Notes under the pieces: model-generated
Databases searched by the model: none
The model's input: only the letters and a program-made list of their open reading frames with translations
What the model was told of the DNA's origin: nothing
Position numbers and translations under genes: made by a program
Shown here: positions 1-7,463 of the stretch, in pieces
Numbering within the stretch: position 1 is the first letter of the stretch
Layout: the number at the start of each line of letters is the position of its first letter
Assembly: GCA_013815535.1 (NCBI GenBank)
Contig: JACDGC010000037.1
Location: 1 to 13,606 of the forward strand
Reading direction: 5' to 3'
DNA length: 13,606 nucleotides
Source: Ktedonobacterales bacterium
GTDB lineage: Bacteria; Chloroflexota; Ktedonobacteria; Ktedonobacterales; JACDGC01

Positions 1-111
1 CCACCAGCGGCTGCACCAATCACTTGACTATCAAACACCCGCAGCGGTGTACTTTGCACAAAAGAAGCAAGGGAGCAATCCCTTAATAAGCCCCTTTTTG
101 CTGTCTTGACA
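1..111 (+). mobile_element. Right end of an IS3-family insertion sequence (transposase C-terminus)
   Basis: Frame 2 reads from the window edge to a TGA at 107-109 and encodes HQRLHQSLDYQTPAAVYF followed by about 17 residues. That is the usual C-terminal signature of the IS3-family OrfB transposase (rve/DDE integrase core, catalysing strand transfer of the element). The element is cut by the window start, so only about 35 residues are visible. I place its right end at 111 because the sequence ends in CA, as IS3-family ends do, and because the following bases resume a glycoside hydrolase reading frame. The left inverted repeat and target duplication lie outside the window, so the exact boundary is an inference. 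Confidence 0.75.
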
Positions 112-1296
112 ATCTGGGTCACTATAAACTATTACCAGTTGGGGCAGTTCAGCAAGTTCGTCGTCCCCGGGGCTTATCACATCGGCTCCAACACCTTTGG
201 CAACCTAGAGGATGTCGCCTTCAAGAACCCTGATGGCTCCAAGGTCCTCGTCGCCCACAACAATGCCTCATCAGCGAGCACCTTTAAGGTCCGGTGGAAT
301 GGCGCGCAGTCCTTCACCTATACCATTCCGGCGGGTGGCATCGTGACTTTCAAGTGGAGCGGATCGGCCACCACGACGCAAAACAGCTATGCCATCAATG
401 CTGGTGGCAACGCGGCGGGGGCCTTCACCGCTGACGGGTACTATAATGGCGGACAAACCTATTCCTCGATAGCCAGCATCGACACCAGTGGCGTGACGAA
501 CCCCGCGCCACAGGCCGTCTATCAGACCGAACGCTTTGGTAACTTCACCTATAGGCTCCCGAACCTGACCCCCAGCGACGCTTACACCGTCCGGCTCCAT
601 TTCGCCGAATTGTACTGGACAAGTAGCGGCCAACGTACCTTCAATGTTGCTCTCAACGGCGCGTCAGCGTTAGCGAATTTCGACATCTACGCTGCCGCCG
701 GGGGAGCGAATAAGGCCATCGTCAAAGAATTCACGGCGACCGCCGACGCAAGTGGCACCATCACTGTGCAGTTTACGACCGTGAAGGATAATGCCAAGGT
801 CAGCGGCATCGAGATCCTACCCACGGCTACGCCAACGCCTCCGCCGGGCAGTCGCATTGCGCTCAATGCTGGCGGGAATGGTGCTGGCTCGTTCGGCGCA
901 GATGCCGATTATTCCGGCGGTCAGGTCTATTCCTCAACGGCCAGCATTGACACCAGCGGCGTAACCAATCCGGCGCCCCAAGCGGTGTATCAGACCGAAC
1001 GCTTTGGCAACTTTAGCTACGTGATTCCCGGTCTCACAGCGGGGAACAGCTACACCGTGCGGCTGCACTTCGCGGAACTCTATTGGACGAGCAGCGGCCA
1101 ACGATTCTTCAACGTCGCGCTCAATGGCTCCCAAGTGCTGACGAACTTTGACATCTATGCTGCGGCTGACGGGGCGAATAAAGCCATCGTCAAGCAGTTT
1201 ACGACGACAGCCACCAGCAATGGCAGCATCACCGTGCAATTTAGCACCGTCGTCGATAATGCCAAAGTGAGTGGCATTGAGATCCTGGCTGGCTAG
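112..1296 (+). pseudogene. 3' part of a GH30-type glycoside hydrolase with two malectin modules, cut by an IS
   Basis: The open frame can be read from a TTG at 106, but that codon lies in IS sequence and is probably not a true start. The first 75 or so residues (NYYQLGQFSKFVVPGAYHIG, then NPDGSKVLVAHNN and SFTYTIPAGGIVTFKW) are the C-terminal beta-sandwich of family 30 hydrolases (glucosylceramidase/endo-glucanase/xylanase clan A). The TIM barrel with both catalytic glutamates is absent. Two malectin-type carbohydrate-binding modules follow at roughly residues 97-238 and 250-394 (numbered from 106), joined by a Thr/Pro linker (PTATPTPPPGS). They share long identical stretches, including TNPAPQAVYQTERFGNF, so one arose by duplication. 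In an intact protein this would be a secreted polysaccharide hydrolase. Here the signal peptide and catalytic half are separated by the IS3-type element, so it is almost certainly inactive. Confidence 0.8.
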
Positions 1297-1307
1297 CAGC
1301 GACTCTT

Positions 1308-1346
1308 GGAAGCGCCGCGCTTGGCCCTAACCGACGCGGCGCTTCC
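1308..1346. terminator. 12-bp GC-rich hairpin after the hydrolase
   Basis: A perfect 12-bp stem (GGAAGCGCCGCG at 1308-1319 with its complement at 1335-1346) encloses a 15-nt loop, 11 nt after the TAG stop. There is no run of T on either side, so it is a strong hairpin in terminator position but not a classical Rho-independent terminator. It may serve converging transcripts or stabilise the mRNA 3' end. Confidence 0.5.
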
Positions 1347-1397
1347 CAAAATACTCTCGTGTGGAACTACGTTCACCAGATCCTCGCTGAGCCAACA

Positions 1398-1610
1398 TTA
1401 CGCTATGATGTAATGCTGGCAAAAATACCGATAAATCGCTGCGTCCTGTTGCAATCGCACATACTCGCCGACGATCTCCATCGTGATGACTTCGCTATCC
1501 GTCATTTCCAGAGTTGGTCCACGCTGGCGCAACCGCCGTTCTCCCAAGCAAGCGTGAACTCCATCATCAATCAAGCAGAATCAGCGAATAATCAGCTCAT
1601 CCAGATTCGT
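1398..1610 (-). pseudogene. Decayed N-terminal fragment of a DDE transposase (IS982-like)
   Basis: Read on the minus strand from about 1610, the frame gives NLDELIIR, an in-frame TGA at 1583-1581, then FCLIDDGVHACLGERRLRQR and MTDSEVITMEIVGEY, and ends at a TAA (1400-1398) soon after YRYFCQHY. The blocks LDELI..FC.IDD, RRLRQRGP and DSEVIT.EIVGEY are the N-terminal signature of IS982-like transposases. The element is dead: it has an internal stop, lacks the expected HFFP continuation and has no DDE catalytic core. The plus-strand frame over the same bases is only its shadow. Family assignment is by memory of conserved blocks. That it is a transposase N-terminus is firmer than the exact IS family. 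Confidence 0.7.
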
Positions 1611-1730
1611 GGGGACGCCTTCTTGAGCAGTTCTTTGCTCTTGAGGCGACCTCATCCTATTCAAAAAACACGCACATCGGGTCACACTAACTTACCGTAT
1701 GAATTACTTCCATCCTCATTTAAGAACAAT

Positions 1731-1759
1731 TTGACTTGGTCGATATACGTTCATAGAAC
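1731..1759 (+). promoter_or_regulatory. Putative sigma-70-type promoter of the GGDEF-EAL gene
   Basis: TTGACT (1731-1736) is followed after 17 bp by TAGAAC (1754-1759), matching 5/6 and 4/6 of consensus. It lies about 37 bp ahead of the ATG at 1796, the only good candidate between the transposase relic and the gene. Confidence 0.45.
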
Positions 1760-1795
1760 TATCAGCCGCAACTGAGCAGAAAAGAGCGCGAAGCG

Positions 1796-3769
1796 ATGCG
1801 ACGAAGCCACCGCCTCAATCAAGTGACCACGATTGGATTATTGGTGATTCTTGCCATCATGACCGTGTCTGCCCTTTGGGCTGCGGTAACCTCCCGACTG
1901 CTCACGCAGCAGGCTTCACAAGCGGTGGCTTTGAACAATTCCTACCAACAAGCGATGTATTGGCTCAGTGAGGAAAATCGCACAGAAACCCGTTTCCGAT
2001 TTACCCCCACTCCTGCAGTGGAGCAAGAGTATATTGAGGCTGGTAATAATTTTCTTGCAGAGATGCGTCAGAGTAATCGCATCAGCTTATTTACTGACGA
2101 TCTTTTCAACTCACGGATTCTTAGCCAGCATGCACAATACCAGGCAATGGTCCAGCAAGAATTTACCGCCATTGCCTTACAGAATCACTCGGGTGTCATT
2201 CAAGCAAATTTCCAGAGTGATAGTCTCATTGCCATTCTCAAACAGCAAGTTCAACAGAAAGCCCAACAGAACCAAATACTTGCCACACATCAGATGGCGC
2301 AGCTTTCCGCAACCCAAGAGCTCATTGTGCGGTCCGCTCCCCTCCTTTTCCTCCCTGGTTTTGCCTTAACCATCCTTTGCGTGGCATTGCTCCATGTGGC
2401 ACATCGCACGGAGCAACGGATGCTGGAATCGGCGCTCGCCCAACAGGTTCATGAAGTCACCGTGCAAGCAGAACTGGCTCAGCTTCAGCACTCGGCGCTC
2501 ACAGATAGTTTGACCGCCCTCGGGAATCATCGTGCGTATCAAGAGGCACGTCAGCGCGAGATCGCGCAGGCGCAGCAGTACGGCGAATCGCTGAGTTTGG
2601 CCCTCATCGATATCGACGAATTCAAACAGTACAATGACCAATATGGTCATGCGTATGGTGACCATATCCTCACAACGGTCGCAGCGGTCTTGCAACAAAC
2701 CACTGCCAATGCACCAGCTTTTCGGCTAGGAGGCGATGAGTTCGCTATCCTCTTGCGCCATACGACAATGGATGAAGCCACGCAGGCACTAGAAATCATC
2801 CGCAATCTTGCGCAGCAGCAACTCTCAGGTCTCACGGTGAGTGTGGGGATCGCAACGCTCGCACCCGATGCGCAGAATGCAGCAACCTTACAAGAGCAAG
2901 CAGATGCGGCACTCTATGAAGCAAAACGCCGGGGACGCAATGCCGTCGTCACTTTCGCCGAAATTGCGGATCGCATTACCTTGCTCACTTCTGCCCAGGC
3001 CCAGGCATTGCGCCAGTTAATTGAGGAAAAGCACCTATCGATTGTCTTTCAACCGATTTGGGATATTCGGCGCCAAGTGATCTTGGGCTATGAATCACTG
3101 ATGCGACCCGATGTCGCTTATGGATTTTCCGGCCCCCAAGAAGTGTTCGATATCGCAGAACGAATGGGCCATACCCATGAACTTGATGCTGTATGTCGTG
3201 CGGCGATTTTAGCCCGGGCGAGCGATCTCCCTGCCAATGCGCTGCTGTTCATCAATGTCGCCCCACAAACGCTTGATCATGTTATGTTGGCAGGCAATGC
3301 ACTCGTTGAAGCGGTGCTCGCTGCGGGGTTACAGCCCAATCAAGTAGTGCTCGAAATTACCGAGCGCTCCATCGCGCGGGCGGATGTGGTCGTCCGTGAA
3401 GCGACCCGACTACGGCGCTTAGGGTTCCTCTTAGCTCTCGATGATGTCGGTGCAGGGAATGCGGGTTTGGAAATGTTGAGTCATCTCGCGGTGGATTTTG
3501 TGAAGATTGACCGTGAAGTGATTGTCAATGCCCCCAAAGATGCCACGGCTCGCGCGGTGCTTGCGGGCATCGTGGCGATTGCACGCGAAAGCCGCAGTTA
3601 TGTCATTGCTGAAGGCATTGAAGATGCCGCCACATTACACTTTATTCAAGGGGTGGGCATTCATGAAGTCGGCAGTGTACAGGGGGTGCAAGGGTACCTC
3701 GTGGGGCGACCATCACCGCAGATGTGCGACCAAACAGATCTGCAAGGAGTGGATTTGCTCGCCGCCTGA
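1796..3769 (+). CDS. Membrane-anchored GGDEF-EAL protein (cyclic di-GMP synthesis and breakdown)
   Basis: The protein has 657 residues. A membrane helix at about 12-34 and another at about 180-203 bracket a roughly 145-residue extracytoplasmic sensor region that I do not recognise, rich in Gln and helical. A short coiled segment leads into a GGDEF domain (about 235-385) with an intact RLGGDEF motif (GGDEF at 312-316), the active site of diguanylate cyclases. I see no RxxD product-inhibition site ahead of it. The EAL domain follows (about 405-645). Its signature reads ESLMR (E433) instead of EALLR, but the metal- and substrate-binding blocks INVAP, EITE, LDDVGAG, VKIDR, AEGIED and QGYLVGRP are present, so phosphodiesterase activity is plausible. 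Both activities may therefore be retained, switched by the outer sensor. The start is the ATG nearest a weak purine stretch (AAAAGAG, 1781-1787). It stands alone, with transposase relics on both sides. Confidence 0.95.
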   Translation: MRRSHRLNQVTTIGLLVILAIMTVSALWAAVTSRLLTQQASQAVALNNSYQQAMYWLSEENRTETRFRFTPTPAVEQEYIEAGNNFLAEMRQSNRISLFTDDLFNSRILSQHAQYQAMVQQEFTAIALQNHSGVIQANFQSDSLIAILKQQVQQKAQQNQILATHQMAQLSATQELIVRSAPLLFLPGFALTILCVALLHVAHRTEQRMLESALAQQVHEVTVQAELAQLQHSALTDSLTALGNHRAYQEARQREIAQAQQYGESLSLALIDIDEFKQYNDQYGHAYGDHILTTVAAVLQQTTANAPAFRLGGDEFAILLRHTTMDEATQALEIIRNLAQQQLSGLTVSVGIATLAPDAQNAATLQEQADAALYEAKRRGRNAVVTFAEIADRITLLTSAQAQALRQLIEEKHLSIVFQPIWDIRRQVILGYESLMRPDVAYGFSGPQEVFDIAERMGHTHELDAVCRAAILARASDLPANALLFINVAPQTLDHVMLAGNALVEAVLAAGLQPNQVVLEITERSIARADVVVREATRLRRLGFLLALDDVGAGNAGLEMLSHLAVDFVKIDREVIVNAPKDATARAVLAGIVAIARESRSYVIAEGIEDAATLHFIQGVGIHEVGSVQGVQGYLVGRPSPQMCDQTDLQGVDLLAA

Positions 3770-3822
3770 AGGTACTATTGCTTAGCAGAACCAATCGCGT
3801 GCTGGTGATACTACTCAGCAAT

Positions 3823-3978
3823 TTATAAGTGACTGAGGAGCGTCATGATCTCGCTGGGAGACATCTCACCTGAATGATGGCGAGGTCGTTTCCCGTCAGC
3901 GATCAATCGGCGCTTCCACGCCTGCCCGTACTGCTGCCAAAAATCATCGCCATCATAAACTCAGGCGAGTATGCTCAT
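3823..3978 (-). pseudogene. Decayed 5' fragment of an IS982-family transposase
   Basis: Starting at an ATG (3978-3976) with a strong Shine-Dalgarno (GGAGG, complement of 3986-3990), the minus-strand frame gives five residues, an in-frame TGA (3963-3961), then VYDGDDFWQQYGQAWKRRL, GKRPRH and MSPSEIMTLLSHL before a TAA at 3825-3823. The pattern of an acidic pair plus F, then W, then S.SEIMT.L matches the N-terminus of IS982-family transposases, which continue into a Tyr-rich block missing here. It is dead twice over: early stop and loss of everything after about residue 50. It differs in sequence from the relic at 1398-1610, so the two are separate insertions, one either side of the GGDEF-EAL gene. 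Confidence 0.65.
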
Positions 3979-3985
3979 GGGGTGG

Positions 3986-4030
3986 CCTCCTGATGGGCTG
4001 TTCTTATCTACCAGCCATTCTATCAGGAGG
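3986..4030 (-). promoter_or_regulatory. Hairpin that would hide the ribosome-binding site of the transposase relic
   Basis: CCTCCTGAT (3986-3994) pairs with ATCAGGAGG (4022-4030), and an inner GGCTG/CAGCC stem (3996-4000 with 4012-4016) continues the fold. On the minus-strand transcript the GGAGG of the transposase fragment lies in the 3' arm. Such structures are known in other ISs (IS10, IS50), where they block translation from read-through transcripts. Confidence 0.45.
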
Positions 4031-4065
4031 TCTCTTTCATCGAACTGCCGTTATTGAGAAAAGCA

Positions 4066-4746
4066 TTACGCTGCGCGCAAATGATAGGTTAGGACGAAAA
4101 CACCGGAAGGAAGCTTTTGAGTGTCATCAAGCTGTAACCGGACCCGCTCATTGTATCCCGCTTGTGTCACGACAGCTGAAATCATGAGACCTTGTTGCAA
4201 CAGATAGGTTGCTTGGCGAGCGCGTTCAATCTGTCGTGCTTCGCCAAGGCGTAGGCCCGTCGCCTGCAAAAAATGCCGCTGCAAGGTTCGTTGTGAACGA
4301 TCTAGTCTGGAATTGTGCCAGGCATCGTTCACATAGGGATCATGTTTGAGGAAACCTGCTCGTTGCAAACGCGCGATAAACGTGTCCGCATTGTCATAGC
4401 TAGGAAACTGCCAGGGAGAGCCAAACATCCAGAACGACGTAGGCGAAATGGTGGGCAAGTCTACCCCGCCATTTACCAAAGTAGTGGCAGGAATATGCGG
4501 CAAAAAGGTTCCTAGTTTCAAGATGATACCGAACCATTCACCATCCTTAGGGCAATCACCTATAGCAGATGCGTGCGTCTCTGGACCACGTGCGGTTATC
4601 GTAATTTCGCCACGTAATCGGCTCACAACCAACTCGTGGTGGCTGCCTGCTATGGAAAGAAACGGAGCGGCATCCTCGCTGTGACAGCGCCAGATTCTTT
4701 CGACATAGGGCGAATCTGAGGGTCTATCCTCATCAAAAATCAGCAC
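4066..4746 (-). CDS. AraC-family transcriptional regulator, 3' end probably frameshifted
   Basis: 226 residues from a GTG start. The N-terminal part (residues 10-140) is the sensor-like region seen in a subgroup of AraC proteins: DSPYVERIWR, PFLSIAGSHHELVV, GEWFGIILKLGTFLPHIP, FGSPWQFPSYDNADTFI. The DNA-binding part starts at about 150: SQRTLQRHFLQATGL is the first HTH and LMISAVVTQAGY begins the second. After residue 204 the expected HLTRSL+F sequence is replaced by an unrelated tail. In the +1 frame the same bases read SLMTLKSFLPVFSS, which restores the expected block, so a single-base indel near 4130-4140 is likely. If so, the second recognition helix is destroyed and the gene may be a recent pseudogene. 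No target gene adjoins it, so its regulon cannot be inferred. Confidence 0.75.
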   Translation of the reverse strand: MLIFDEDRPSDSPYVERIWRCHSEDAAPFLSIAGSHHELVVSRLRGEITITARGPETHASAIGDCPKDGEWFGIILKLGTFLPHIPATTLVNGGVDLPTISPTSFWMFGSPWQFPSYDNADTFIARLQRAGFLKHDPYVNDAWHNSRLDRSQRTLQRHFLQATGLRLGEARQIERARQATYLLQQGLMISAVVTQAGYNERVRLQLDDTQKLPSGVFVLTYHLRAA

Positions 4747-5413
4747 TGCCCATCCTACTTTCTTGGATCAGTCATTCCTTTGCATTTTCTGATCTGAGGC
4801 AAGAGAGTGGAATAAATGGGGAAAATAGCCCTTAATCTCTCGCCGAAGCAGGTTATAGGCCGCATCGACTCGACGTTGTTTCGGGTTTCTAGGGATTCAG
4901 AGGGCAGAAAATGAGGGACTCAACGAGAGTTCGACGAAGGAGGGACTCTCAATCTAGTATTTATCAGGCTGATCTCGTCCAGCTATACCAATCGTGCCCT
5001 GTTTGAATCCCATTCGCTTGCTCGGGCAGGAATGTTCTCCGCGCTTGCGAGAAGCCAGCCCTTCTACGCCTGGATTTTCCTCATGTTTCTAGGCTTTCTT
5101 AGCCGAACTCACCTGTTATAAGGAGAAGGGTTTTCTGCTGGCTAGCGCCGCTCTGGCTTGGACTTGATCGCCAGCGGCACACCTGCTGCGCTTCGGGCGC
5201 CGAGCGGACAAACAGTAGAACACTTCGCTCATTGCCGTCTGCACTACATCCCCCCAGGCTGGCGGGCAGGTGCCCGTCCAGCGCGGGTCGTGGTGGCATT
5301 ACCCAGCGTCACGCGCCAACGTACTGGCCGAGATGCGCAAGATCACTGCATATCGTGAGGCAGGCAACCTCGCCGAGATCGAATATCATGACAACGCCTG
5401 GCGCTGGGCTAGC
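4747..5413. other. About 670 bp without a recognisable gene
   Basis: No frame here resembles a family I know. Weak candidates are a 41-codon minus-strand frame ending at 4768 (RRVDAAYNLLRREIKGYF) that could be the end of a lost gene, and a 74-codon plus frame 5270-5494 (from a GTG, MPVQRGSWWHYPASRANVLA...). The latter contains a near-consensus promoter at its end and has no Shine-Dalgarno, so I do not call it. A good Shine-Dalgarno-like AAGGAGGG near 4940 has no start codon after it. The stretch reads as eroded sequence. Confidence 0.4.
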
Positions 5414-5449
5414 TTGACATATACACCGCGCCCTCATTATACTGAGGGC
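5414..5449 (+). promoter_or_regulatory. Near-consensus promoter overlapped by an inverted repeat
   Basis: TTGACA (5414-5419), an 18-bp spacer and TATACT (5438-5443) make the best-matched promoter in this half of the window. A perfect inverted repeat, GCCCTCA (5430-5436) and TGAGGGC (5443-5449), straddles the -10 element, which is where a repressor would sit. Transcription would run toward the DinB-type gene at 5749, giving a leader of about 300 nt that carries no frame I can recognise. Confidence 0.5.
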
Positions 5450-5748
5450 ATCCTCACCGCAAAGGGGTCCATCATGCAGCCAGGTCGCCGCTAGCTTCCC
5501 TCCCTGAATCAATCAGGAGTCATCCTCGCCATCACGTGTGATGCCCGCAGCGCTGGGCAAACGATGGTGCGCGGAGGGATGAGCAGCGCGCGGCAATCGG
5601 CGACAATGGGGGCTCCTTGGCACCCATCACAGCAGTGCTCCCCCACCTTCGTCTCTCGGCGTGTCCCCTCAGGGCAGGTCATCTGCTGCGCTCACCCATC
5701 TCTCCTTGCCATCGCGTCAGATCAGAATTCATCAAGGAGAGACCTAGT

Positions 5749-6246
5749 ATGGCAACTGGGCTTGCTGACTTTTTTACGTATAACCTGTGGGCCAATCTGC
5801 GCCTGCTCGACACCTGCGAGACGTTGACGGATGCGCAACTCGACGCGACGACGCCGGGAGTCTTTGGCAGCGTGCGCGAAACGTTGGTGCACCTTTTCTC
5901 ATCGGAGGAGGGCTACTCGCATCATTCCCACCTCACAGGACCGATGCCCACGCCGTCGCTCAGAGCAATGACGGAGTTCCCCGGTTTCGCGGTGTTGCGC
6001 CAGCGGGCCGAGCGCTCAGGCCGAGAACTGCGGGCGATCGCGGAGCAGGCGAATCTCGATGAGATCATGCATCTCGACGACGGCACATACGATTGCCCGC
6101 TGATCATCGTGCTCCTCCAGGCTATCCAACACGGCATCGACCACCGTTCGCAGATCATGACGCTGTTGAGTGTGCAAGGCATCGAACATCCCGAACTCGA
6201 CGCATGGGACTATAACGACGCCACCTTCACGCAGCCGAGCCGCTAG
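5749..6246 (+). CDS. DinB-family metal-binding four-helix protein
   Basis: 165 residues, the usual length for the DinB/YfiT-like superfamily. The ATG at 5749 follows a strong AAGGAGAG (5734-5741) at the right distance; longer in-frame starts upstream read low-complexity sequence and are rejected. The fold signature is present: a helix starting DFFTYNLWANLRLLD, ETLVHLFSSEEGY with H48, and AIQHGIDHRSQIMTLL with H128 and H132. These three histidines form the metal site of the family. Known members are thiol-dependent transferases (mycothiol or bacillithiol) or proteins induced by DNA damage; the substrate cannot be told from sequence. It is a single gene, probably driven from the promoter at 5414 or from one closer that I cannot identify. 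Confidence 0.9.
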   Translation: MATGLADFFTYNLWANLRLLDTCETLTDAQLDATTPGVFGSVRETLVHLFSSEEGYSHHSHLTGPMPTPSLRAMTEFPGFAVLRQRAERSGRELRAIAEQANLDEIMHLDDGTYDCPLIIVLLQAIQHGIDHRSQIMTLLSVQGIEHPELDAWDYNDATFTQPSR

Positions 6247-6918
6247 GCGCCTGGAGAAACGTTCCCCCAACGTGGCGACGAAAGGGTGGCGGCGCTGGGG
6301 GAATAGACAGGAAAGCTCGGTGTTCCCACGAGATGCGCAACGAGATAGAAGGGAGCAAGGGTACGGCGAACCGCACTGACACGACGCGCCCGATTCCCAT
6401 TGAACCCGGAGCCAGACGCTGTTCCCGCAGCGCACACCCTTGGCAGTCGGTGTGATACGCGAGGGAGACCGCGTGTTGCGTAAACGTGTCTTGTTGGCGC
6501 ATCTCGCTCAACCATAGGGTGGCGCATCAGCACGCGTTGGAGGTGCGGATGCAAGGGGAAATGCCGGGGATCGCTAGCGCGGTTGAGGGAGAGGGGACAA
6601 CCGACTGGGATGTGAAAAAAATCTGCGTGATGCGCCCGCAAATGATGGAATGGTAGTACCGATTGACGAAGGTCAGGGGCTGGCGTGTGTCTCATCCAGG
6701 GGCATCTTGAGATGTTTTTTGGGGCTTTTTGGAAAACTGGGTGGAAAGGGCACGGTCCCTTGAGCGGTGATAACGTTGAACATGTGTCTCTGCCCGCCTC
6801 CCTTCAATTGGCGGCAGCATTCTGGTATGCGGCTACTTCGAGTTGGTCGAGATGTTTCAACATAGCGAGCTAATGGGTAATTTCGACCACCTTCATCTTA
6901 TAGTAATGTATATTATTG
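6247..6918. other. About 670 bp without a supportable gene
   Basis: The only long frame is on the minus strand (6695-6243, 150 codons). Its composition (His, Arg, Pro, Ser) and lack of family features point to a chance frame in GC-rich sequence. A neighbouring minus frame contains YHTDCQGCALREQ, reminiscent of the Cys-pair block of some transposases, but nothing around it supports that. Near the right end TGGTCGA (6844-6850) and TCGACCA (6883-6889) form a spaced inverted repeat. Sequence becomes AT-rich from about 6890, leading into the promoter of the next gene. Confidence 0.4.
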
Positions 6919-6947
6919 TTGACACGATGTCTGCTATATGTTACAGT
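6919..6947 (+). promoter_or_regulatory. Promoter of the membrane protein/Xre pair
   Basis: TTGACA (6919-6924), a 17-bp spacer and TACAGT (6942-6947) form a good sigma-70-type promoter. The implied start site, near 6953-6955, gives a leader of about 42 nt before the ATG at 6996. Confidence 0.65.
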
Positions 6948-6948
6948 G

Positions 6949-6966
6949 TGTACGTGATTCCGTACA
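6949..6966. promoter_or_regulatory. Operator-like dyad at the transcription start
   Basis: TGTACG (6949-6954) and CGTACA (6961-6966) are perfect inverted 6-mers separated by 6 bp, immediately downstream of the -10 element. Size and position suit a dimeric repressor such as the Xre-type protein encoded at the end of this operon. ACAGT also occurs as a direct repeat at 6943-6947 and 6964-6968. Confidence 0.5.
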
Positions 6967-6995
6967 GTCACCTGTTTGAATTGAGGAGGCTCCCC

Positions 6996-7463
6996 ATGGC
7001 ATACGAAGACACAAAGATGGTCTATGAGAAGGCGCACATGCCCTTCAGGGAGAAAACCGCTTGGCTTTCCCTCGTCGCGATGGCCGTCACATTTGGCCCA
7101 TACTTTACGGTGACTGCGGTGGGTGCCGTCCCGATGGAAGGATTGCCCAACCTGCGCCAGCTGGGCCTGTTCGCCGTGGCGGCAATCGTGCAGATGTTCA
7201 TCCTGGGCATTGGCCATCTCGCCCTCCATCGCGTCTCCCCAGAGGAGGCACGCGCCCCGCTGGATGAGCGAGATCAGGCCATCATGCGCCGTTCGATCAG
7301 TGCTGCCTATTCGGTGCTGATCGGTGGCATGGTTCTGGTGGGGGTGGTCATGCCCTTCACCGCGCGGGGGTGGGCCATCATTGATGCAGCGCTCTTCACC
7401 ATCATCGCAGCGGAAGTCGTCCACTACGGTGTTGTGGTAGTGAGCTATCGCAGGCAGGCATGA
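6996..7463 (+). CDS. Four-helix integral membrane protein, first gene of an Xre-linked pair
   Basis: 155 residues. The ATG at 6996 follows GAGGAGG (6983-6989) with ideal spacing; longer frames upstream would start inside the promoter and are rejected. Predicted membrane helices lie at about 22-42, 55-77, 101-121 and 126-149, in two hairpins separated by a charged cytoplasmic loop (HRVSPEEARAPLDERDQAIMRRS). The layout resembles small DUF2178-like membrane proteins, which are often encoded beside a short helix-turn-helix regulator exactly as here; that family name is a suggestion from memory. The biochemical function is unknown. Its stop codon overlaps the start of the next gene (ATGATGA), so the two are translationally coupled. 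Confidence 0.85.
   Translation: MAYEDTKMVYEKAHMPFREKTAWLSLVAMAVTFGPYFTVTAVGAVPMEGLPNLRQLGLFAVAAIVQMFILGIGHLALHRVSPEEARAPLDERDQAIMRRSISAAYSVLIGGMVLVGVVMPFTARGWAIIDAALFTIIAAEVVHYGVVVVSYRRQA

Noticed and set aside
1359..1775. 138-codon plus-strand open frame
   Set aside because: It lies over the minus-strand transposase relic and the promoter of the GGDEF-EAL gene; its protein resembles nothing and has no Shine-Dalgarno.
5270..5494. 74-codon plus-strand frame starting GTG
   Set aside because: It has no Shine-Dalgarno, no recognised family, and a near-consensus promoter lies within it. It might be the tail of a lost gene.
5617..5748. Longer N-terminus for the DinB-type protein
   Set aside because: The extra 44 residues are unlike the family, and a strong AAGGAGAG directly precedes the ATG at 5749.
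5450..5748. Riboswitch or T-box leader before the DinB-type gene
   Set aside because: No T-box GGTGGNACCGCG sequence and no known riboswitch core could be found by eye.
6243..6695. 150-codon minus-strand open frame
   Set aside because: Composition is skewed to His, Arg, Pro and Ser, it has no family features and no ribosome-binding site, and two other frames are open over much of the same stretch, as expected in GC-rich noncoding sequence.
6843..6995. Longer N-terminus for the four-helix membrane protein
   Set aside because: It would include the promoter and operator dyad; the ATG at 6996 has an ideal GAGGAGG.
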